Shown here: one piece after another, positions 1 through 5,656 of the stretch
How positions within the stretch are numbered: the stretch's first letter is position 1
Layout: each line of letters begins with the position of its first letter
Assembly: GCA_028222435.1 (NCBI GenBank)
Contig: JAOIST010000014.1
Span: 1-10,508 of the forward strand
Origin: Candidatus Pelagibacter sp.
GTDB taxonomy: Bacteria; Pseudomonadota; Alphaproteobacteria; Pelagibacterales; Pelagibacteraceae
DNA: 10,508 bases
Direction: 5' to 3'
The notes under the pieces: model-generated
What the model was told of the DNA's origin: nothing
The model's input: the letters and a program-made list of their open reading frames with translations, nothing else
The model's database searches: none
Made by a program: the position numbers and the translations under genes

Positions 1-395
1 TAATGTTTCAAAAAGAGCTAGCTCAAAAAATTATTGGTAAGTATCCGTCAAAAGATTACGGTCGATTATCTATTATTACTGGTTTTAAATTGCAAGTGGT
101 TAAAAAATTTTTGGTATCTTTTAATTGTTTTTTTCCAAAACCTAAAGTAACTTCTATGGTTATACATTTTAAACCGCATAAAAAATATAAATTTAATATA
201 AAAGAGTTATCTAATCTAGAAAAAATTACTAATATACTTTTTTCAAACAGAAGAAAAAAGATTAATAAAAATATTAAAAAAATACTTGAAACAAATAAAA
301 TGAATCAAATTCGAGATTTAAATACTAATCTAAGAGCAGAAAATCTTGCTCCAGAAATATTTTACAAAATTACTGAACTTTACGAAATGAACTAG
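1..395 (+). CDS. rsmA: 16S rRNA (adenine(1518)-N6/adenine(1519)-N6)-dimethyltransferase, C-terminal part (5' end outside window)
   Basis: This is the 3' part of rsmA/ksgA. The enzyme dimethylates two adjacent adenines in the 3'-terminal hairpin of 16S rRNA, using S-adenosylmethionine, late in small-subunit assembly. The visible residues start at the stretch MFQKELAQKI, which in the family follows the NPPY catalytic motif. After it come YGRLSI and FFPKPKVTSMV, both typical of RsmA. The C-terminal helical domain carries LFSNRRKKINKNIKK, matching the family's (A)FxxRRKxLxxNLK signature. The SAM-binding Rossmann core lies off the left edge. The first in-frame ATG (position 3) is therefore an internal methionine and the reading frame is open to the edge. 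The gene ends with TAG at 393-395, inside the 3' end of the convergent gmk, a 26-nt overlap. Confidence 0.92.
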   Translation, partial: MFQKELAQKIIGKYPSKDYGRLSIITGFKLQVVKKFLVSFNCFFPKPKVTSMVIHFKPHKKYKFNIKELSNLEKITNILFSNRRKKINKNIKKILETNKMNQIRDLNTNLRAENLAPEIFYKITELYEMN

Positions 396-969
396 AAAGA
401 TTTTTTTTGTAACTTGTTATAATTTTTTCTATTTGCTTAAAACATACTTCCAGATTTTTATTAATGATTATGTAATCGTAATCCTTCCAATGTTTTACAT
501 CTTCATCAAATGAATTAAATCTTTTTTCAATCTCTTCTTTGGTATTTTGATCCCTATTTAATAATCTTTTCTTAAGTTCTGATTTAGAGTCAGTTATTAA
601 ATACAATTTTACCAATTTAAGCTCTTTAAATTTAGATAATTGCTTTGTTCCCTGCCAATCAATATCAAATATAATGTCATTTTTTTTTAAAATTTTATCT
701 ACATTTTTTTTTAATGTTCCATAATAATTGTCAAATATTTTAGCGTATTCATAAAATTCTTTATCATTTATCAAATCTTCAAATTTTTTTTTAGTAATAA
801 AATTATAATCTACACCATTTACTTCATTTGATCTTGGTGGTCTAGTTGTGTGAGAAACTGAGATCTTAAAATTATTGTATTTTTGTTGCAATTTTTTTGT
901 GAGGGTGGTTTTACCTGCGCCAGATGGTGAAGATAAAATTACCATTATATTTTCACCTGCAGGCGTCAT
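370..969 (-). CDS. gmk: guanylate kinase
   Basis: Guanylate kinase (199 aa; family usually about 190-210) phosphorylates GMP to GDP with ATP in the cytoplasm, essential for GTP/dGTP supply. The P-loop SGAGKTT is at residues 16-22. The GMP-binding segment follows: SHTTRPPRSNEVNGVDYNF at about 39-57, with the two arginines and the tyrosine of the family, then EFYEYAKIFDNYYGT. DIDWQGTKQL is the post-lid core strand, and the arginine-bearing lid is around RLLNRDQNTKEEIEKRF. It is the last gene of the minus-strand fab run, 26 bp after acpP, and converges on rsmA with a 26-nt overlap. The start is uncertain. The ATG at 969 has no upstream Shine-Dalgarno, while an internal ATG (945, Met9, giving 191 aa) is preceded by AGGTGA at 7-nt spacing. 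The longer form is kept because short N-terminal extensions before the P-loop strand are common in this family. The function is secure; the start is not. Confidence 0.95.
   Translation of the reverse strand: MTPAGENIMVILSSPSGAGKTTLTKKLQQKYNNFKISVSHTTRPPRSNEVNGVDYNFITKKKFEDLINDKEFYEYAKIFDNYYGTLKKNVDKILKKNDIIFDIDWQGTKQLSKFKELKLVKLYLITDSKSELKKRLLNRDQNTKEEIEKRFNSFDEDVKHWKDYDYIIINKNLEVCFKQIEKIITSYKKNLSSSFRKVQ
953..958 (-). promoter_or_regulatory. Shine-Dalgarno-like site favouring an internal gmk start
   Basis: AGGTGA reads on the minus strand and lies 7 nt before the ATG at 945-943 (Met9 of the longer gmk reading). It sits inside the first codons of the longer form. The upstream ATG at 969 is preceded only by A/T-rich sequence without purine-rich complementarity to the 16S tail. 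The site therefore argues for a 191-aa Gmk beginning just before the first beta strand (MVILSSPSGAGKT). A chance match is possible. Confidence 0.4.
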
Positions 970-995
970 TTAAATTGTAATTGGTTGATATAAAA

Positions 996-1235
996 TTAAC
1001 TTGATTTACTCTCTATAAATTTAATTGCATCACCAACTGTTAAAATTTTTTCTGCCTCACTATCGGAAATTTCAGAACCAAATTCTTCCTCGAAGGCCAT
1101 CACGAGCTCTACTGTATCTAAACTATCAGCGCCTAAATCATCTATAAAGCTTGATTCTTCAGTCACTTTTTCCTCCTCTATACCAAGGTGATCTGCAACA
1201 ATTTTTTTTATTTTTCCTTTAACATCTTCTGACAT
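996..1235 (-). CDS. acpP: acyl carrier protein
   Basis: AcpP is the small acidic cytoplasmic carrier of fatty acid synthesis. It holds growing acyl chains as thioesters on 4'-phosphopantetheine. The 79-aa product is of normal length and has the family's four-helix pattern. The modification site is [19 protein letters not shown], with Ser38 of the DSL motif as the pantetheine attachment serine. Helix II and the acidic recognition surface are intact. It lies 50 bp downstream of fabG and 26 bp upstream of gmk. The start at 1235 is supported by one of the few clear Shine-Dalgarno sequences in the window (AGAAAGGA), in keeping with its usually very high expression. fabF, the usual next gene in many proteobacteria, is not here. 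Confidence 0.98.
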   Translation of the reverse strand: MSEDVKGKIKKIVADHLGIEEEKVTEESSFIDDLGADSLDTVELVMAFEEEFGSEISDSEAEKILTVGDAIKFIESKSS

Positions 1236-1239
1236 GAAA

Positions 1240-1247
1240 TCCTTTCT
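1240..1247 (-). promoter_or_regulatory. Shine-Dalgarno sequence of acpP
   Basis: AGAAAGGA on the minus strand ends 4 nt before the acpP ATG at 1235. It fixes that start. Most other starts in the window (rpsF, fabD, fabG, dnaB, purF) have no comparable site, so it probably reflects a need for strong translation of the carrier protein relative to its operon partners. Confidence 0.6.
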
Positions 1248-1285
1248 AATTTATTATTTTCTTAATAGATTATTAATAGAAATTG

Positions 1286-2017
1286 TCAAGCCATATACAT
1301 TCCACCATTAACATGTATGGTTTCACCATTTATATACTTAGCGAAATCGGATGCTAAAAAGGCCACACAGTTAGATACATCTTCACCAGTTCCGAGTTCT
1401 CCAGCGGGAATTTTATTAATTAGATTTTTTTTAAATTCTTCACTTATTTTATCCGTCATATCTGTTTTTATAAACCCAGGAGAAACACAGTTAATATTAA
1501 TATTTTTTTTAGCATACTCTAAAGCCAAACTTTTTGAAAAAGCTACAATGCCTGCCTTTGATGCGGCATAATTTGCTTGGCCTAGATTACCAGTGTGTCC
1601 TACAATTGATGTTATATTAATTATTTTTCCATATTTTTTTTTTAACATTTTTTTTATTGCGTATTTGCACATTAAAAATGATGAGGTTAGATTTATATCT
1701 AGAACTTTTTTCCAATTTTCTTCATTTAATCTTATTGATAAGTTGTCAAGGGTAATACCTGCGTTGTTGATCAAAATATCTAATCCTCCTAATTTTTCAT
1801 TAATTATTTCAATAAAATTTTCTATTTTATCATGTTCGTTTAATTTAAATTTTTCTACTATTATATTGGGGTAAATTTTTTTTAAACTATTTAGTTTTTC
1901 TTCATTTGTGCCAGTGGCTACAATCTTTGATCCAAAATTATTAAATTTTTCTACTAAAGAATTGCCTATGCCTCCAGTGGCTCCAGTAATTATAACTTTT
2001 TTATTTTTTAAATTCAT
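1286..2017 (-). CDS. fabG: 3-oxoacyl-[acyl-carrier-protein] reductase
   Basis: FabG reduces 3-oxoacyl-ACP to (R)-3-hydroxyacyl-ACP with NADPH, the first reduction in each fatty acid elongation round. It is a cytoplasmic tetramer of the classical short-chain dehydrogenase family. The 243 aa match the usual length of about 245. The cofactor loop TGATGGIG is at residues 11-18 and NNAG at 84-87. The catalytic tetrad is Asn109 (DINL), Ser137 (NITSIVG), Tyr150 and Lys154 (YAASK). PGFIKTDMT follows, as in FabG, and the C-terminus HVNGGMYMA is characteristic. Its start overlaps the end of fabD by 17 nt, implying translational coupling; no Shine-Dalgarno is seen. The coding strand contains A10 and A8 runs around the Lys-rich segment near residues 122-129, with the frame maintained. 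The fabD-fabG-acpP context makes FabG far more likely than another SDR. Confidence 0.96.
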   Translation of the reverse strand: MNLKNKKVIITGATGGIGNSLVEKFNNFGSKIVATGTNEEKLNSLKKIYPNIIVEKFKLNEHDKIENFIEIINEKLGGLDILINNAGITLDNLSIRLNEENWKKVLDINLTSSFLMCKYAIKKMLKKKYGKIINITSIVGHTGNLGQANYAASKAGIVAFSKSLALEYAKKNININCVSPGFIKTDMTDKISEEFKKNLINKIPAGELGTGEDVSNCVAFLASDFAKYINGETIHVNGGMYMA

Positions 2018-2942
2018 TGTTTAAAGTTTTAATATCATCAATAGAATTAATTGAAAAGCAATTTACATTTTTTATTGTTCTTTTAACCATTCCAGTTAAT
2101 ATTTTTCCTGGACCTATTTCTATAAAATTTTTAGTATTATTTTTATAGATTTTAATCACACTTTCTCTCCATCTTACTGTTGAAGAAATTTGTTTAATTA
2201 ATAGCTCTTTAATAATATCTGAATTAGTTTCAGGGCAAGCTGTAACATTGTTAACAATTTTAAATTGTGGGTTTATAAATTTAGTACTTAAAATTTTTTC
2301 ACGCATAATTTCTGTGGCAGGTTTCATGAGTGTGCAATGAAATGGAGCACTTACTTTTAATGGTATTGATTTTATTTTTTTTTCTTTTAAAAATGCTTTA
2401 AAGTTTTCAATTTTTTCTATGTTTCCACTTATTATTACTTGACCATCAGCATTATCGTTTGCTATTTCACAAACACCTTCAAATTTATTTTGAGACTTAA
2501 GTAAATCGATAATATTTTCGATCTTGACTCCTAAAACCGCAATCATGCCACCCTTACCTACTGGCACTGCTTCTTGCATTGCCTTTCCTCGTTCATGAAG
2601 TAAGTATAAGGCGTCAGCAAAATTTAAAGATTCTGAGCAGACTAGCGCGCTATATTCTCCCAATGAATGACCGGCAAAATATTTAAAATCACTAAAATCA
2701 AAACCAAACTCCATTTTTAAAACATTAAAAATTGAGTAACTAACTGTTAAAATTGCAGGTTGGGTATTTTTGGTTAATTGTAATTCGTTTTCAGGCCCTT
2801 CAAGAATTATTTTAGAAATAGGATAATTTAATTTTTCATCAGCTTCTTTAAAAATTTTTTTTACAAGATCGAATTTGGTATAAAATTCAGATCCCATACC
2901 TACTACTTGTGATCCTTGTCCTGGAAATAATAAAGCGCTCAT
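2001..2942 (-). CDS. fabD: malonyl-CoA:ACP transacylase
   Basis: FabD moves the malonyl group from malonyl-CoA to AcpP, making the extender unit of type II fatty acid synthesis. The 313-aa cytoplasmic protein has the family length. Motifs appear in order: FPGQGSQ at 6-12 (oxyanion-hole glutamine), GHSLGE at 91-96 with nucleophile Ser93, Arg118 (HERGKAM) that binds the malonyl carboxylate, catalytic His202 in SAPFHCTLM, and Gln251 near KQISSTVRW. The C-terminal IGPGKILTGMVKR segment is typical. It is the first gene of the minus-strand run and faces rpsF across 103 bp. The start at 2942 has no clear Shine-Dalgarno, but the family N-terminus begins a few residues before the GQGSQ motif, so it is well placed. 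Its last 17 nt overlap fabG. Confidence 0.97.
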   Translation of the reverse strand: MSALLFPGQGSQVVGMGSEFYTKFDLVKKIFKEADEKLNYPISKIILEGPENELQLTKNTQPAILTVSYSIFNVLKMEFGFDFSDFKYFAGHSLGEYSALVCSESLNFADALYLLHERGKAMQEAVPVGKGGMIAVLGVKIENIIDLLKSQNKFEGVCEIANDNADGQVIISGNIEKIENFKAFLKEKKIKSIPLKVSAPFHCTLMKPATEIMREKILSTKFINPQFKIVNNVTACPETNSDIIKELLIKQISSTVRWRESVIKIYKNNTKNFIEIGPGKILTGMVKRTIKNVNCFSINSIDDIKTLNNEFKK

Positions 2943-2971
2943 TTATATAAGTTTTTTAATAATTATTAGTA

Positions 2972-2999
2972 TTGATATAAATATTAATTATAGTATAAA
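2972..2999 (+). promoter_or_regulatory. possible promoter of the rpsF-rpsR-rplI run
   Basis: TTGATA (2972-2977), a 16-bp spacer and TATAAA (2994-2999) form a plausible sigma-70-type promoter with five of six matches in each hexamer. Transcription would start about 40 nt before the rpsF ATG. The -10 element lies next to the minus-strand -10 candidate, so the two promoters would overlap back to back. No bS6-bS18 leader structure could be recognised in the short 5' UTR. Confidence 0.4.
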
Positions 3000-3015
3000 C
3001 CAGCTTTTATAAATA
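2987..3015 (-). promoter_or_regulatory. possible promoter of the fabD-fabG-acpP-gmk run
   Basis: A perfect TATAAT -10 hexamer reads on the minus strand at 2992-2987, about 45 nt upstream of the fabD start. The hexamer at the best -35 spacing (3015-3010) is a poor match, TATTTA. In such AT-rich DNA a TATAAT is easily found by chance. The call rests mainly on its position in the only divergent intergenic region of the window. Confidence 0.28.
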
Positions 3016-3045
3016 TTAATAAATGCTTAATTAACTTAATAAATC

Positions 3046-3369
3046 ATGGCTTTTTACGAAAACACTCTTTTAGCTAAACAAGATTTAGCTGATAAGGATT
3101 TGAAAGATATTAAAGAGAAGTATAATAACCTAATTAACACTTCCTCAGGCAAAGTATTAAAAATTGAAGAATGGGGTCTACTTAATTTAGCAAAAAAAAT
3201 TAAGAATTATAAAAAAGCATTTTATATTCATTATAAATTTGAAGGTGATAGAAAAACAATTAATGAAATAAATAGTAAAATTAAAATAGATAGATCAATA
3301 ATAAGACATTTGACAATCAAGTATAAAAAACTAGATACGAATAAAGAATTTTTTAAAAAAGATAATTAA
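3046..3369 (+). CDS. rpsF: 30S ribosomal protein bS6
   Basis: bS6 binds the central domain of 16S rRNA on the platform of the small subunit as a heterodimer with bS18, whose gene follows. The 107-aa product begins MAFYENTLLAKQDL, matching the first beta strand of alphaproteobacterial S6 (MxxYExxxLxRQD). GKVLKIEEWGLLNLAKKIKNYKKAFYIHYKF is the central strand-helix-strand with the conserved WG.L.LA..IK..K.A.Y pattern. RSIIRHLTIKYKKL is the last strand. The tail is lysine-rich. It is the first gene of a tight ribosomal cluster, three bases before rpsR. No Shine-Dalgarno precedes the ATG. The start is fixed by family alignment. Confidence 0.96.
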   Translation: MAFYENTLLAKQDLADKDLKDIKEKYNNLINTSSGKVLKIEEWGLLNLAKKIKNYKKAFYIHYKFEGDRKTINEINSKIKIDRSIIRHLTIKYKKLDTNKEFFKKDN

Positions 3370-3372
3370 ATA

Positions 3373-3645
3373 ATGAAAAAGAAAAACAAAAAATTTCAAA
3401 AAAGGGGATCTAATCCTTTAAATAAGTTGAGCTTATTTCAAAAAAATGATGGAAAATTTTCAAAAAAATGTCCACTTTCTATTAAAGACGCACCTTTGAT
3501 TGATTATAAAAACATCAACTTATTAAAAAAATATGTATCAGATAACGGTAAAATTTTATCTTCAAGGATTACTTCAGTGTCATATAATAAACAGAGAAAG
3601 CTTAATAGAGAAATTAAAAAAGCAAAAATTTTAGGGCTAATATAA
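3373..3645 (+). CDS. rpsR: 30S ribosomal protein bS18
   Basis: bS18 pairs with bS6 on the platform of the small subunit. The 90-aa product is highly basic. Its recognisable core is [30 protein letters not shown], corresponding to the family's C.....IDYK....L..F....GKI, followed by [28 protein letters not shown], the C-terminal RNA-binding helix. The usual PRR.TG turn is here SSRITS, a noticeable departure. The N-terminus (about 30 residues, rich in Lys/Asn) is somewhat longer than in compact S18 proteins. It lies 3 nt after rpsF and is followed 1 nt later by rplI. Operon position and the core motif make the identity safe. Confidence 0.94.
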   Translation: MKKKNKKFQKRGSNPLNKLSLFQKNDGKFSKKCPLSIKDAPLIDYKNINLLKKYVSDNGKILSSRITSVSYNKQRKLNREIKKAKILGLI

Positions 3646-3646
3646 A

Positions 3647-4102
3647 ATGGAAATTATTTTATTAGAAAATATTTTCAACTTAGGCAAAGTCGGAGATAAG
3701 GTAAATGTTAAAAATGGTTATGGTAGAAATTTTCTTTTAAAACAAGGAAAAGCTTTAAGGTTTAATAATGAAAATCAAGAATTAGTAAATAAAAAAAAAG
3801 ATGAGTTAAATAAAAAAAACTCTGAACTTAAAAATAAATTTAAAGAAATTGCTAAACTAGTTCACGGGAAAACTTTTATATTTTATAAAGAGAGCAAGGA
3901 TAATGGAGAGTTATATGGTGCGGTAAAACCAAAAGAGATTTCAAGTTTAATTAAGGAAAAAACGCAAGCTGAGGTAACTCCATCTCAAATTATTTTAAAA
4001 GAAGCTCTTAACAAAAACGGTTTATTTAAAGCCAATATTAATTTTCACTCTGAAGTAAATGCTGAAATTTCTATTAAAATAGATAAAATACAATCAAAAT
4101 AA
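3647..4102 (+). CDS. rplI: 50S ribosomal protein bL9
   Basis: bL9 binds domain V of 23S rRNA near the L1 stalk with its N-domain and extends a long helix to a C-terminal domain that influences reading-frame maintenance. The 151 aa are of normal length. The N-terminal signature is complete: [19 protein letters not shown], then [16 protein letters not shown] (family VKxGYARNFLxPxxxA). A lysine/asparagine-rich helix spans about residues 45-75. The C-domain has [14 protein letters not shown] (family LFGSVT..DI...L) and ends with the strand NAEISIKI. The start lies 1 nt after the rpsR stop; a weak AGGG is about 10 nt upstream. It is the last ribosomal gene before a probable terminator. Confidence 0.97.
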   Translation: MEIILLENIFNLGKVGDKVNVKNGYGRNFLLKQGKALRFNNENQELVNKKKDELNKKNSELKNKFKEIAKLVHGKTFIFYKESKDNGELYGAVKPKEISSLIKEKTQAEVTPSQIILKEALNKNGLFKANINFHSEVNAEISIKIDKIQSK

Positions 4103-4103
4103 C

Positions 4104-4112
4104 TTTTCCACA
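4104..4112 (+). other. DnaA-box-like 9-mer upstream of dnaB
   Basis: TTTTCCACA differs by one base from the E. coli consensus TTATCCACA and fits the relaxed form TTWTNCACA. It overlaps the left arm of the terminator hairpin, in the gap between rplI and dnaB. A single relaxed match is expected by chance fairly often, so binding is only a possibility. Confidence 0.22.
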
Positions 4113-4141
4113 GACCTTAAAAAAAGGTGTGTAACTTTTTT
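4110..4141 (+). terminator. probable rho-independent terminator after rplI
   Basis: ACAGACCTT (4110-4118) pairs with AAGGTGTGT (4124-4132). This gives a 9-bp stem with a single G-G mismatch, closed by an A5 loop. A T6 run follows at 4136-4141, three bases after the stem. It sits 7 nt after the rplI stop and 44 nt before dnaB, so it would end or attenuate ribosomal transcription before the helicase gene. The three-base gap before the T run and the mismatch make it a moderate terminator. Confidence 0.55.
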
Positions 4142-4184
4142 CTTTATTGGCAGGCTTGTTAGCATATTATTTGTTTCAAAATAA

Positions 4185-5603
4185 ATGCAACCAATTAAAT
4201 TTAGCCCAGAAAATAAACAACCATCTAATTTAGAGGCCGAACAAGCTCTTCTAGGTTCAATATTAGTAAATAATGATATCATAGATGAAGTTTCTACCTT
4301 AATAAACTCGAATATATTTTATGATCCTGCACATGTAAAAATTTATGAAGTGATTGAAAGTTTAAATAACAAAGGAATGATAGCAAATCCAATAACTCTT
4401 AAAAATTTTTTTGAAAAAGACAATATGCTTAATGAAGTCGGTGGTACAGAATACTTAGTTAAGCTTACTAGATTTTCTGGATCAACAAAACAAGCTGTTG
4501 ATTATGCAAAAATTATTCATGAAATGTATTTGCGCAGACAATTAATTCAAATTTCTGATAAACTATCAATTGATACTTTAAATGCTAATTCAGAAGAACA
4601 AAATGCTGAGACAATAATTGAAAGTACTGAAAAATCTTTATTTGATTTAGCTGAAAGAGGAAGTTTTTCACAATCATTCTTAAAATTTAATCAAGCTCTA
4701 GATCAAACTATTGAAATGGCAACTTTAGCTATGCAGAATGATCAAGGAATTGTTGGTGTTCCTACGGGTCTTACTGATTTAGATGAAAAATTAGGAGGTT
4801 TACATAAATCTGATCTAGTTATTCTTGCAGGAAGACCTTCTATGGGTAAGACAGCTTTAGCAACCAACATTGCATATAATGCAGCACAACATATTTTAAA
4901 AAGACAAGAAAAATCATCAATAGCTTTTTTTTCTTTGGAAATGTCTTCAGAACAGTTATCAACTAGAATTCTCTCAGAACAGGCAAGAATAAAATCAGAC
5001 GATATTAGAAGGGGGAAAGTTACTGAAGAAGAAATTAACAGATATATTGAAACATCTCGAAATATTTATAATCTACCGCTCTATATTGATGAAACTCCTG
5101 CTATCACTATAGCCACATTAAGTAACAGAGCTAGGAGAATTAAAAGATTATTTGGCTTAAGTTTAATTGTTGTCGATTACATTCAGTTAATGAGGTCTAA
5201 CTCGAATAAAAACGATAATAGGGTCCAAGAAATTTCTGAAATTACTCAAGGGCTAAAAGCGCTTGCAAAAGAACTCTCTGTACCTGTTCTAGCTTTATCT
5301 CAATTATCAAGAGCTGTTGAACAGAGAGATGATAAGCAGCCTCAACTAGCTGATTTAAGAGAGTCAGGATCAATTGAACAAGACGCAGATGTAGTAATGT
5401 TTGTATACAGAGAAGCTTATTATCTAGAAAGAAAACAGCCAAAATTAGGTTCAATTGAACATGCTGAATGGCAATCCAAAATGAATGATGTAAATGGATT
5501 AGCAGATATAATATTAGGCAAACAAAGACACGGACCTACTGGAACTATTAAAGTAGAGTTTGAGGGAATTTATACAAAATTCAAAGATTTAAGCAGAAAT
5601 TAA
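4185..5603 (+). CDS. dnaB: replicative DNA helicase
   Basis: DnaB is the ring-shaped hexameric helicase that unwinds DNA ahead of the replisome with ATP. The 472 aa match the family. The N-terminal primase-interaction domain opens with LEAEQALLGSILVNN at 16-30. The RecA-like domain begins with GVPTGLTDLDEKLGGL (191-206). Walker A is GRPSMGKTA (216-224), the catalytic glutamate is in SLEM (Glu252), Walker B is LIVVDYIQLM with Asp331, the sensor is LSQLSRAVEQR around Gln373, and the arginine finger segment is KQRHGPTG with Arg448. No intein interrupts the P-loop or other motifs. It lies downstream of rplI behind a probable terminator, so it may rely on read-through or a weak promoter in 4142-4184. 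The ATG has no Shine-Dalgarno; the start agrees with the family N-terminus. Confidence 0.98.
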   Translation: MQPIKFSPENKQPSNLEAEQALLGSILVNNDIIDEVSTLINSNIFYDPAHVKIYEVIESLNNKGMIANPITLKNFFEKDNMLNEVGGTEYLVKLTRFSGSTKQAVDYAKIIHEMYLRRQLIQISDKLSIDTLNANSEEQNAETIIESTEKSLFDLAERGSFSQSFLKFNQALDQTIEMATLAMQNDQGIVGVPTGLTDLDEKLGGLHKSDLVILAGRPSMGKTALATNIAYNAAQHILKRQEKSSIAFFSLEMSSEQLSTRILSEQARIKSDDIRRGKVTEEEINRYIETSRNIYNLPLYIDETPAITIATLSNRARRIKRLFGLSLIVVDYIQLMRSNSNKNDNRVQEISEITQGLKALAKELSVPVLALSQLSRAVEQRDDKQPQLADLRESGSIEQDADVVMFVYREAYYLERKQPKLGSIEHAEWQSKMNDVNGLADIILGKQRHGPTGTIKVEFEGIYTKFKDLSRN

Positions 5604-5656
5604 TCTCAATTTTTTCTTTAGTTATAAAATAATTAGGATATATCTGAAATATTCAC

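Noticed and set aside
363..412. Inverted repeat TTACAAAA / TTTTGTAA at the rsmA-gmk junction as a terminator
   Set aside because: The stem is A/T-rich and 8 bp long, with a 34-nt loop and no clean T run after it. It would be unstable.
1317..1874. Two plus-strand open frames inside the fabG region
   Set aside because: They lie antisense to a fabG with every catalytic motif intact and resemble no protein family. They are by-products of the AT-rich codon usage.
3000..3045. Possible bS6-bS18 binding leader before rpsF
   Set aside because: The known leader has a conserved CCG-containing bulge. This 5' UTR is almost all A/T and I could not fold a matching structure.
4094..4282. Minus-strand open frame spanning the rplI-dnaB gap
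   Set aside because: It covers the terminator and the conserved dnaB N-terminus, has no recognisable domain and no ribosome site.
5242..5454. Minus-strand open frame inside dnaB, leucine-rich
   Set aside because: It is a complement of conserved helicase sequence. Its leucine content follows from the reverse reading of Lys/Glu/Gln codons.
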